Assembly (NCBI GenBank): GCA_016206275.1
Contig: JACQRY010000179.1
Location: 1-5,342 of the forward strand
Length of the DNA stretch: 5,342 nt
Source of the DNA: Nitrososphaerota archaeon
Lineage (GTDB): Archaea > Thermoproteota > Nitrososphaeria > Nitrososphaerales > JACQRY01
Direction: 5' to 3'
Part shown: positions 1-5,294 of the stretch, one piece after another
Numbering within the stretch: position 1 is the stretch's first letter
How the letters are laid out: each line of letters starts with the position of its first letter
Notes under the pieces: generated by a model
The model's input: only the letters and a program-made list of their open reading frames with translations
Databases searched by the model: none
Told to the model about the DNA's origin: nothing
Program-made: the position numbers and the translations under genes

Positions 1-1288
1 CTACAACATCCAGAGTATCCAGCTCCTTCTTCAGCTTTACCCAGTGTTTGCCTCGTCTTCCTGGCTGGTATGGTGAAGAGGGTTCTTTCATCACGAGCCC
101 TTCATATCCTCTTTCCTTGCTTCGCCTGAACATCTGCTCTATTTCTTCTTGGGTTCTGAGCTCCTGCAGATGTGAGAGGTTGATAGGAGGTTGCAACTTT
201 AATGCCTCCAATATTCTTCTTCTTTCAGTTAAGGGTTTGTCAAGCAGCATCTCTCCGTTTAGGTGCAGGATGTCGTAGACAAGGTATACGACCGGTGTGT
301 CATCAAGCATTTTTTGTGCTAGCTGTTTTCTTCTTAATCGTTGTTGGAGTTGGGTGAAGGGGAGGGGTCGGCTATCTCTGAACGCGAGGACTTCACCATC
401 TAATACGAAGTTGCCTTTGATCTTCCTCAACCCTTCTACGATCTCAGGGAAACTCCATGATACATCGTCTAGGCTTCTGGAGAATATCTTGATTCTGATA
501 TCGTCTTTGTGGGCCTGTGCCCGCACTCCGTCGTACTTGTATTCCGCGAGCATCGGATGCTTGAAGTAATCAGCGATTTCTTTCGCTGAGGACATTGAGT
601 CTGCTAGCATGAAGTTAGTCGGATGCATCAACTGTATTCTGGCTTCCGTTAGCTTCCCTTTTTTTGCGTAGATTGCTGTTAGTCCAATGTCTCCTGTGAC
701 CAGGCTGGTAGCTCTAACGTCTTTTGGGGTTTGTCTGTATGCTTGGGCTATGGCTTCGATGACTAGACCTTCTACCACTCCTATTCTTAACTCACGTGAT
801 AGGATTTTGGATAGGTATTTGGCTTCAATGGGACTGCAATCTAGGTAGAGTCCCTTTAGAAGTTCTTGTCTCTCTGAGGCTGATCTTGGACCTTTCATTG
901 ACGCCATCTTTTCAAAGGTTTCAGAGAGTCTTATGAGGGTCAGATCGTTTCGGAACAGGGGTTGGAGACGGCGTTTCTCGAAGAGTTCTTCAGCTGTTTT
1001 TCCAAGGTCTCCGTATTTTAGGTAGAGCCTGCCGAAGTCTTCGTCTGTGGCGGCGCAGAGTTCTCGAAGTATTGTGATGATGTTCGCGTAGCCTATGAGG
1101 AGTTCTTTCCCGCTTCCTTTGGGGAATACGTGTCCTGATAGTAATCTGCAGACTGAGGGGAGATTTGACGTGGAGAGGGAGCGTAGGTATTCTGAGAATG
1201 TTTCCACTTTTTTGAGCTTGCTTGTGGTGGCTGCAGCCTTATTGCAGGTCCTGCAGAATTCTGCGAAAAGCTCGTTTGTGTAAGGCAT
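1..1288 (-). CDS. lig: ATP-dependent DNA ligase, archaeal/eukaryal type, C-terminus cut by window edge
   Basis: This enzyme seals nicks in duplex DNA using ATP, acting at the end of Okazaki-fragment maturation and of repair. The frame is open without interruption from ATG at 1288 to the left edge (429 codons). Residues 1 to about 215 fit the helical DNA-binding domain of this family. The adenylation domain follows, with the nucleotidyltransferase motifs in order: motif I KYDGVRAQ with the lysine that would take AMP at K251, FSRSLDD near 269-275, LDGEVLAF with D297/E299, YLVYD at 335-339, EGLVMK at 396-401, and motif V WVKLKK at 416-421. The rest of the C-terminal OB fold, including motif VI, lies outside the window; family members are usually about 550-600 residues. 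The start is fixed by an in-frame TAG two codons upstream. It begins 19 bases after the acetyltransferase stop, so it is probably co-transcribed with it; I see no clear Shine-Dalgarno. The family call is nearly certain. Confidence 0.95.
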   Translation of the reverse strand, partial: MPYTNELFAEFCRTCNKAAATTSKLKKVETFSEYLRSLSTSNLPSVCRLLSGHVFPKGSGKELLIGYANIITILRELCAATDEDFGRLYLKYGDLGKTAEELFEKRRLQPLFRNDLTLIRLSETFEKMASMKGPRSASERQELLKGLYLDCSPIEAKYLSKILSRELRIGVVEGLVIEAIAQAYRQTPKDVRATSLVTGDIGLTAIYAKKGKLTEARIQLMHPTNFMLADSMSSAKEIADYFKHPMLAEYKYDGVRAQAHKDDIRIKIFSRSLDDVSWSFPEIVEGLRKIKGNFVLDGEVLAFRDSRPLPFTQLQQRLRRKQLAQKMLDDTPVVYLVYDILHLNGEMLLDKPLTERRRILEALKLQPPINLSHLQELRTQEEIEQMFRRSKERGYEGLVMKEPSSPYQPGRRGKHWVKLKKELDTLDVV

Positions 1289-1307
1289 AGTCTACTATGC
1301 CACATAT

Positions 1308-1817
1308 CTATGTCGGGGGTGTAAGGGGTTTAGCCATGAGGTATGCCGCTTCCCCGTCTCTGTAGTAGCCTTCCAGTCTCGAAGTGGTTGGGAAGCCCAT
1401 CTTCTGGTAGATGCTTATGGCAGATGTGTTGGAGACACGGACCTCTAGGAATACTTCTGAGCATCCTCTAGTGACCATCCCACGCATCGCTTCCTCCATG
1501 AGGGCTCGTCCTAGTCCTTTCTTCCTATGTTCTTCCACCACTGAGACTGATACTATGTGGCCTTTTCTTGCTAGGCCAAATTTCTTTACGTTTGAGAAGC
1601 CGAATTCTATTCGGCACATGATGTATCCGACTATCGTGTCATAGCTATCAGCGACGATGAAGGTTTCAGGGGATTCTTTCAGCAACTCTTCGAAGAAGAG
1701 GTCGCTGTAATGTTCAGGCAGGGTGGCAAAGTTTATTCTAATTACGTTGGGTAGATCTTGGCGGGTACACTGCCTGATGATGTAGCTTCCCACCTGTCTA
1801 TGGAATGTTGGCTGCAA
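1308..1817 (-). CDS. rimI: GNAT-family N-terminal acetyltransferase (RimI/Ard1-like)
   Basis: This cytoplasmic enzyme is predicted to transfer an acetyl group from acetyl-CoA to protein N-termini. Its 169 residues form one GNAT domain. ATLPEHYSDLFFEELL (31-46) matches the LPENY...FFEELL substrate-side helix/loop of archaeal Ard1. HIVSVSVVEEHRKKGLGRAL (87-106) carries the acetyl-CoA pyrophosphate loop R98-K-K-G-L-G103. LEVRVSNTSAISIYQKMGF (124-142) and YYRDGEAAYLMA (151-162) are the classic C-terminal half of RimI/Ard1 proteins. The start is TTG at 1817-1815, chosen because GGAGGTG lies 7 bases upstream. It sits 29 bases after the LarA-like stop and 19 bases before the ligase start, so the three probably form one transcript. 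Archaeal members commonly have broad N-terminal specificity; the exact substrates cannot be read from sequence. RimI is the usual annotation name and does not imply that ribosomal protein S18 is the only target. Confidence 0.9.
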   Translation of the reverse strand: MQPTFHRQVGSYIIRQCTRQDLPNVIRINFATLPEHYSDLFFEELLKESPETFIVADSYDTIVGYIMCRIEFGFSNVKKFGLARKGHIVSVSVVEEHRKKGLGRALMEEAMRGMVTRGCSEVFLEVRVSNTSAISIYQKMGFPTTSRLEGYYRDGEAAYLMAKPLTPPT

Positions 1818-1824
1818 TTGGCTA

Positions 1825-1831
1825 CACCTCC
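1825..1831 (-). promoter_or_regulatory. Strong Shine-Dalgarno deciding the TTG start of the acetyltransferase
   Basis: On the minus strand the sequence reads AGGTGGAGGTG TAGCCAA TTG. The GGAGGTG core (1831-1825) closely fits the anti-Shine-Dalgarno end of archaeal 16S rRNA, with a 7-base spacer to TTG at 1817. A second GGTG precedes it directly, so the site is nearly duplicated. It lies in the 29-base gap after the LarA-like stop, as expected for an internal operon gene, and it decides the non-ATG start. Confidence 0.75.
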
Positions 1832-1846
1832 ACCTGCTCAGCTCTT

Positions 1847-3028
1847 TTAAGGGTTGACATTTGTGGTGTCAGCTCTTTTCCCTATTGTGATTAGGTTTTC
1901 AGAGGCGTTGGGGACTACGCACACTTTAGTTCTGGCTCCTTGGGTGCTGTAAAGATGGTTTAATGCTTCTGATGCTCTACCAGCGCTTCGCAAGCCTAGC
2001 TTGGCCTCTACGTAATATCTTGGGAGAGTTGAAACTACGACGAGGTTGAACTTGGAGGAGATGTGTTGCAGGAATTGGAGCTCCTCAAGTCCCTCTATAT
2101 ACGTGCCTTTGTCCAAAGCTTTCTCTACTGGAAGTTTGCCTGTGACGTATTGGATGAACGCCTCGCAACCTAGGCCTTGGGAGCATTCGGCTAGCAGCAC
2201 GACGGTCCCATTGTCTCTTAGTCCTCCGATAACGTTCCAAACTGATTTCAATGCGGTGTAGAGGCTGGAGCCTGCAGATTCATTCCCTGGGCTTATTAGC
2301 ATGCTTCTCACTGGTTCGCTTAGAGTGTAATCTGCGGATTCGCGAAGATGGTTGGATGCTTGGATATGAGTGGTTTTTAGGTTGCCTGTGAAGATTGCTG
2401 ATACTTCTTCTCCGCTAGATACAATTTCAGTGGAGCTGATTTCTCCAAAATGTTCGGCTAGGGTCATAGCGAGATCGGATGCTTTTGTTGGCTGACCTGG
2501 AGAGGGCTCGTTGCTTCCATGTCTTGTTAGGGCCTCTGGCACAAAGTTTTCGTCTATGCTTCTTAGCAGGGATACGGGGCCGCCGTCGAAGCCGAAGAGG
2601 GGGTCAAGTCTGGCTGAGGATAGGAGCATCTTGGTGTTATACTCGTTGAAGATTTGGGGTTTTTTGACTGTGTAGCTGTCGGTGGTTTCAATAGTTTCGT
2701 TTGAGCTTAATGCGACTACTTTGTGTCCTGTTCCTTCTAATGTGCGACGTAGAGCCGAAAGGCTTCTTTGATGTGTTGCTACAGCTATGTTTGGTGTGCG
2801 CTGACGGTCTATTTTGCTTAGAATCATGTTCAGCACTTTGGTTGTTGGTGCATCAGGTTTTGGTGTGACGAGGAGGGTGTTGTCTTCTATGGGGATGCTG
2901 GAGATCTCAGCGTCGAATGCCGAGTTATCCATGGCCGTGGGTTTTGTCTCTATGGTTACTCCAAGGTTTTCGGCTTTGATGTCTACGTTGACTTCTACTG
3001 CTCCGTAGTTCAGCCATATCTCCGGCAT
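1847..3028 (-). CDS. LarA-like (DUF2088) protein with altered active-site motifs, function unknown
   Basis: This 393-residue protein has the two-part layout of the lactate racemase LarA family. The N-terminus WLNYGAVEVNVDIKAENL (5-22) matches the family's opening (L-x-YG-x-x-x-x-x-x-I...NL). NIAVATHQRS (80-89) sits where LarA has VATGLHRP. FGFDGGPVSLLRSI (145-158) sits where LarA has FAGFSGGRKSI..PG. The C-terminal part GTVVLLAECSQGLGCEAF (274-291), NLVVVSTLP (328-336) and VCVVPNAS (369-376) closely follows the LarA C-terminal domain. In LarA the GGRK lysine tethers the nickel pincer cofactor; here the aligned bases read GGPV, and the TRPxP motif is also not recognisable (KPDAPTTKV, 57-65). 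Racemase activity with the usual cofactor therefore looks unlikely. I see no signal peptide or membrane segment, so it is probably cytoplasmic. ATG at 3028 gives the N-terminus expected for the family. It heads the probable operon with the acetyltransferase and ligase. The motif alignments are from memory, so the family call is good but not certain. Confidence 0.7.
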   Translation of the reverse strand: MPEIWLNYGAVEVNVDIKAENLGVTIETKPTAMDNSAFDAEISSIPIEDNTLLVTPKPDAPTTKVLNMILSKIDRQRTPNIAVATHQRSLSALRRTLEGTGHKVVALSSNETIETTDSYTVKKPQIFNEYNTKMLLSSARLDPLFGFDGGPVSLLRSIDENFVPEALTRHGSNEPSPGQPTKASDLAMTLAEHFGEISSTEIVSSGEEVSAIFTGNLKTTHIQASNHLRESADYTLSEPVRSMLISPGNESAGSSLYTALKSVWNVIGGLRDNGTVVLLAECSQGLGCEAFIQYVTGKLPVEKALDKGTYIEGLEELQFLQHISSKFNLVVVSTLPRYYVEAKLGLRSAGRASEALNHLYSTQGARTKVCVVPNASENLITIGKRADTTNVNP

Positions 3029-3060
3029 GTTGCGGCCAGCGCCTTGTCTCTAGCTTTCTA

Positions 3061-3072
3061 CCATTATTTGCC
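3061..3072 (-). promoter_or_regulatory. Possible box A for the LarA-like/acetyltransferase/ligase operon
   Basis: The minus strand reads GGGCAAATAATGG, an A/T-rich stretch about 35-40 bases before the ATG at 3028. That would place transcription start a dozen or so bases before the gene. The match to an archaeal TATA box is weak and the purine-rich BRE is not convincing, so this is only the best candidate in the divergent region. Confidence 0.3.
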
Positions 3073-3090
3073 CTTTGTCATTCACTTTTT

Positions 3091-3114
3091 GCTAACTGAT
3101 GCATGTCTGTTAGC
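3091..3114. repeat. Inverted repeat in the divergent promoter region (candidate operator)
   Basis: GCTAAC (3091-3096) and GTTAGC (3109-3114) are perfect inverted copies separated by 12 bases, and the spacer contains the palindrome ATGCAT (3099-3104). The dyad lies in the 116-base gap between the divergent LarA-like operon and pyrE. This is the spacing and place expected of a site for a dimeric regulator serving one or both genes. An RNA hairpin is less likely because the loop is long. The regulatory role is inference. Confidence 0.35.
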
Positions 3115-3127
3115 TCCGGAAATGCTT

Positions 3128-3133
3128 AAGGAG
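3128..3133 (+). promoter_or_regulatory. Possible Shine-Dalgarno for the TTG start of pyrE
   Basis: AAGGAG lies 11 bases before TTG at 3145. The spacing is a little long, and the same bases overlap the A/T-rich AAATGCTTAAG (3119-3129) that could instead serve as a poor box A. If it is a box A, transcription would begin near 3150 and ATG at 3169 would be the start. Confidence 0.35.
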
Positions 3134-3144
3134 CCGTAATCCTC

Positions 3145-3852
3145 TTGAAGCGTAGAGAAGACATCTCTATGGTTATTGCTGTGAAGGGATGGGAGGAGAA
3201 GAGGCTTAAGCTGGTTGGTGAGCTGGGCAAGATTCTTATGAAGACGGAGGCTCTTCGCTTTGGGACTTTCACGCTCTCTAGTGGTAAGCTCAGTTCTTAC
3301 TATGTGGATCTGAGGATTGTTCCGAGTTTTCCCGGGGCGTTTAGGAAGGTTGTCGAGTCGTATGTGGAGCTTATCCGTAATCAGCTTGGGGAAGTGGAGG
3401 CTATTGGTGGGGTGCCTACTGCGGGTCTGCCTTATGCTTCTGCGGTAGCTTATGAGATGGGTAAGCCTCTGCTGTATGCAAGAGTGGAGGAGAAGAAGCA
3501 TGGTAGGGGGAGGGTGATTGAAGGGGTTTTGACGCCGGGTAGGAGGGTAGTTCTTTTGGATGATTTGATCACGACGGGTAGTTCTCTGACTCAGGCTGCT
3601 GAGGCTATTAGAGGCGAGGGGGGTGTTGTGGAGGATGCTGTGGTGCTGATTGACAGGATGGAGGGGGGTGTTGAAGAGATGCGTGGGAGGAAGATTTCTG
3701 TTCACAGCTTGTCCAACATACTTGAGATAGCTAATCTCTTGTCGGAGATGCAGGTTATCGAGGAAGATAAGTTGAAGGCGATTGAGAGTCAGGTGGTTCA
3801 GGCTAGTAGATCATCAGGTTTTTCTGCTCTAAGATGTTGTGGAGATTGTTGA
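3145..3852 (+). CDS. pyrE: Orotate phosphoribosyltransferase
   Basis: This enzyme joins orotate to PRPP to give orotidine 5'-monophosphate, the fifth step of de novo UMP synthesis, in the cytoplasm. The 235-residue frame shows the substrate-binding FTLSSGKLSSYYVDLR (42-57), the flexible catalytic loop ARVEEKKHGRG (112-122), and the PRPP-binding signature VVLLDDLITTGSS (135-147) with the acidic pair D139/D140. SVHSLSNILEIANLL (185-199) is the usual C-terminal segment. The start is uncertain: TTG at 3145 follows AAGGAG, while ATG at 3169 (residue 9) or GTG at 3181 would also leave the whole domain intact. In the loop, V114 stands where the Salmonella/E. coli enzymes have a lysine (K100), if my alignment is right; K117 and H119 align with their K103 and H105. 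The gene is transcribed away from the LarA-like operon, and its last 17 codons run antisense through the end of tbp, giving an odd Cys-rich tail (RCCGDC). Confidence 0.93.
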   Translation: MKRREDISMVIAVKGWEEKRLKLVGELGKILMKTEALRFGTFTLSSGKLSSYYVDLRIVPSFPGAFRKVVESYVELIRNQLGEVEAIGGVPTAGLPYASAVAYEMGKPLLYARVEEKKHGRGRVIEGVLTPGRRVVLLDDLITTGSSLTQAAEAIRGEGGVVEDAVVLIDRMEGGVEEMRGRKISVHSLSNILEIANLLSEMQVIEEDKLKAIESQVVQASRSSGFSALRCCGDC

Positions 3853-4360
3853 CTGCCTTGTAGACATCTGCTTCTTTCTTTGCTCCTGTGCAGACCAGTT
3901 TTCCGCTGGCGAAGAGGAGGATGACGGTTTTGGGTTCAGCCATTCTGTGGATCAGGCCTGGGAACTGTTCGGGTTCATACATGGATTTGGGTAGTTGTCG
4001 GGCTGCTTCTTCCAGGTGGACTTTTCCGCCTAGGCTAGCGGATGCTACTATGTTCTGTATTACAATGGTGGGCTGGTTGTAGATGTCCACTCCGCCTTTC
4101 TTCAGTTTTTGGACTACTGTGCGGACTGCTTTGTCAGCATAGTCTTCTGATTTGGCTCCTGTGCAGACCATTTTGCCTGAGCTGAAGATAAGAGTGGCTG
4201 TTTTGGGTGTTTTAAGGCGGAAGACTAGGCCTGGGAACTGGTCTGGGTGGTATTCAACGTCGGCAAAGTTTCTTGTGATCTGGTTGAGATCCACTTTTTG
4301 GTCGATTGATGCTGATGCCACTACGTTTTCGATGCTGATGATGGGTTTGGTCTGAGGCAT
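3803..4360 (-). CDS. tbp: TATA-box binding protein (TBP), general transcription factor
   Basis: TBP binds box A and bends promoter DNA to nucleate TFB and RNA polymerase assembly. The 185-residue protein is the conserved saddle: two imperfect repeats, roughly 7-90 and 97-181, each with the order ENVVASAS/QNIVASAS, QFPGLVFR/QFPGLIHR, LIFSSGK/LLFASGK and VCTGAK. The four DNA-intercalating phenylalanines are present at F42, F59, F133 and F150. There is almost no N-terminal extension, as in other archaea, and no long acidic C-terminal tail, which some euryarchaeal TBPs carry. ATG at 4360 is preceded by a good box A at about 30 bases, predicting a transcript with a very short leader. Its last 50 bases overlap the end of convergent pyrE. 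The upstream signal peptidase gene is on the same strand, but tbp has its own promoter. The wording is close to thaumarchaeal TBPs as I recall them. Confidence 0.97.
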   Translation of the reverse strand: MPQTKPIISIENVVASASIDQKVDLNQITRNFADVEYHPDQFPGLVFRLKTPKTATLIFSSGKMVCTGAKSEDYADKAVRTVVQKLKKGGVDIYNQPTIVIQNIVASASLGGKVHLEEAARQLPKSMYEPEQFPGLIHRMAEPKTVILLFASGKLVCTGAKKEADVYKAVNNLHNILEQKNLMIY

Positions 4361-4388
4361 GATCGGCCGTTAGAAAAACGATACCCAG

Positions 4389-4396
4389 TATTTAAA
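4389..4396 (-). promoter_or_regulatory. Box A (TATA element) of tbp
   Basis: The minus strand reads GCG TTTAAATA CTGG, a near-consensus archaeal TATA element. Its downstream edge is 28 bases from the tbp ATG, so transcription should begin about 5-8 bases before the start codon and yield a nearly leaderless mRNA. A T5 run (4378-4374) lies between box A and the start; it may belong to the initially melted region, or help end read-through from the signal peptidase gene. Confidence 0.75.
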
Positions 4397-4420
4397 CGCA
4401 TGGCGAATTATTTGAGGGAA

Positions 4421-4963
4421 TTAGCTTGTCTTAGGCTGTTTTTCTTTACTTGGATAGGTCTCGCTGAGGAATATCAATCCCAGTATCAAGACTATCAGAA
4501 CATAGTTGATGGGTGGTGACAGAATGCTGGATATGAAGTCAATCTTCGGAATGGTCAATACTACTCTGCCCACGTAGTTGTCTTCTTCTACTACCCATCC
4601 GTCTGCAGCCTGGTTGTTGTCGCCTTTGGTGATGAATCCTGTGGCCCCATCTCCCGACTGAACGATTCGAAATATTCGGTGAACTATGATTCTGTCGGGC
4701 GCGAAGGGGCTGTGGAATGTTATGATGTCGCCTATCTGCAGTTCATTGAACGACATGCTTCTAACCACGATAAGGTCTCCGACTTCAAGGGTAGGTCTCA
4801 TGCTTCCGCTGGAGACCACGAAGAGGGGGGTTGCAGTTCCCATGGCCACGGTGAAGCCTACCCATGAGCCTCCTGTTAGACCTAGGAGGATTATGATTGT
4901 TAGGAAGGCTCGAAGCAGTCTGCGGTTGGGTTGTTGCGTTGTTTGTGGCATCTCTGGCTGCAT
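4421..4963 (-). CDS. sec11: Signal peptidase I, archaeal/Sec11 type
   Basis: This membrane protease removes signal peptides from exported proteins, with its active site outside the cytoplasmic membrane. The 180-residue protein starts with a short basic, Gln-rich tail. A membrane segment follows at about 16-40, then SSGSMRPTLEVGDLIVV (51-67) with the nucleophile at S54, then VHRIFRI (94-100) with H95, then KGDNN (113-117) with D115. A histidine where bacterial enzymes have lysine marks the ER/archaeal class that works as a Ser-His-Asp enzyme. A second hydrophobic segment lies at about 152-168, followed by a charged tail. All expected catalytic residues are visible. ATG at 4963 is the first start; ATG at 4951 (residue 5) is an equally possible one. 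An A/T-rich box about 35 bases upstream supports its own promoter. It ends 60 bases before tbp on the same strand, but their functions are unrelated and tbp has a separate box A. Confidence 0.95.
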   Translation of the reverse strand: MQPEMPQTTQQPNRRLLRAFLTIIILLGLTGGSWVGFTVAMGTATPLFVVSSGSMRPTLEVGDLIVVRSMSFNELQIGDIITFHSPFAPDRIIVHRIFRIVQSGDGATGFITKGDNNQAADGWVVEEDNYVGRVVLTIPKIDFISSILSPPINYVLIVLILGLIFLSETYPSKEKQPKTS

Positions 4964-4994
4964 CAGGCTTCAAGCACCGTGTAAGGCGGGGGTG

Positions 4995-5002
4995 TTTTAA
5001 CT
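4995..5002 (-). promoter_or_regulatory. Probable box A of the signal peptidase gene
   Basis: The minus strand reads GGAA AGTTAAAA CACC: an A/T-rich TATA-like element preceded by purines that suit a BRE. It lies about 32-39 bases before the ATG at 4963, so the transcript would begin roughly 10 bases before the gene. The G/C-rich run after it (CCCCCGCC) makes the A/T block stand out. Confidence 0.5.
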
Positions 5003-5198
5003 TTCCTTATGTCTACTCGGATGTTGTCTAGAGAGGGGTTGTGGTGCGCTCCATTAGTCGCAACTTTTCGTTAATACAACGGCTAAACTGGGTAGTAGAG
5101 ACACTTTTGCGGAAGCTTTAACCAGTATCCAGCTACCCTCCGTTTACCTTCTTTAGATGAACCTTTAGTCATACAGTCGTTCTATTGACACATTAGGA
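5003..5198. other. Intergenic stretch between signal peptidase gene and guide RNA, no gene seen
   Basis: I find no sizeable open frame with a plausible start, no tRNA arms and no second set of C/D boxes in these 196 bases. The only small structures are a 4-bp hairpin CGTT-AATAC-AACG (5069-5081) and an 8-base word ACAGTCGT (5173-5180) that recurs at 5255-5262 beside the guide RNA. The 3' flank of the guide RNA and any sequence controlling the signal peptidase promoter would lie here. Confidence 0.5.
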
Positions 5199-5263
5199 GA
5201 CGACTCAGATAAATGCCTTATCCATCATGAAATCAGGATTAACTCTGAATCATCACAGTCGTC
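5199..5263 (-). ncRNA. C/D box guide sRNA (2'-O-methylation guide)
   Basis: Read on the minus strand, all four boxes occur in order. Box C is GTGATGA (5256-5250), a perfect RTGATGA. A 13-base guide follows, TTCAGAGTTAATC (5249-5237). Box D' is CTGA (5236-5233), then a 4-base spacer TTTC. Box C' is ATGATGG (5228-5222), one base off consensus. The second 13-base guide is ATAAGGCATTTAT (5221-5209), and box D is CTGA (5208-5205). The ends are closed by a perfect 6-bp stem, GACGAC (5263-5258) with GTCGTC (5204-5199). The near-symmetric spacing and short D'-C' gap match archaeal double-guide sRNAs, which bind L7Ae, Nop5 and fibrillarin. By the N+5 rule each guide would direct methylation of an A: the fifth base of GATTAACTCTGAA (D' guide) and of ATAAATGCCTTAT (D guide). 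I do not know the targets. The exact RNA ends are inferred from the stem. Confidence 0.85.
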
Positions 5264-5286
5264 ACAGATTAATGTTAAGACGCATC

Positions 5287-5294
5287 TAATAACT
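5287..5294 (-). promoter_or_regulatory. Possible box A of the C/D box sRNA
   Basis: The minus strand reads TAGTTATTA, an A/T-rich TATA-like stretch (core 5294-5287) centred about 26-27 bases before the predicted 5' end of the sRNA near 5264. The spacing is right for an independent promoter, but the match is moderate and no clear BRE is seen. The sRNA could instead be processed from a transcript entering from beyond the right edge. Confidence 0.4.

Noticed and set aside
48..569. Plus-strand open frames within the left 570 bases
   Set aside because: They are antisense to the continuous DNA ligase frame, which shows the family's motifs in the correct order; the plus frames are Ser/Cys/Leu-rich shadows.
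1073..1081. Box C-like GTGATGATG inside the ligase gene (also TGATGA words near 1776, 4333 and 4632)
   Set aside because: They lie inside coding sequence without D, C' and D' boxes at matching spacing or a closing stem.
1093..1305. Minus-strand 70-codon open frame overlapping the ligase start
   Set aside because: It is a different frame over the ligase N-terminus; the 1288 frame continues for 429 codons with ligase motifs.
3082..3705. Minus-strand open frame of 207 codons opposite pyrE
   Set aside because: It is rich in Pro, Leu, Asn, His and Arg with no recognisable domain, and lies wholly antisense to a clear pyrE frame.
3871..3885. T/C-rich run as a pyrE transcription terminator
   Set aside because: It is composition expected of the antisense of the tbp gene, and there is no clean T tract; archaeal terminators cannot be called from it alone.
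5010..5160. Possible tRNA in the right intergenic region
   Set aside because: No T-loop consensus (GTTCRANNC) or acceptor stem pairing was found on either strand.
5227..5289. Plus-strand ATG frame of 20 codons opposite the sRNA
   Set aside because: It has no ribosome site or recognisable content, and the same bases are explained by the C/D box RNA on the other strand.
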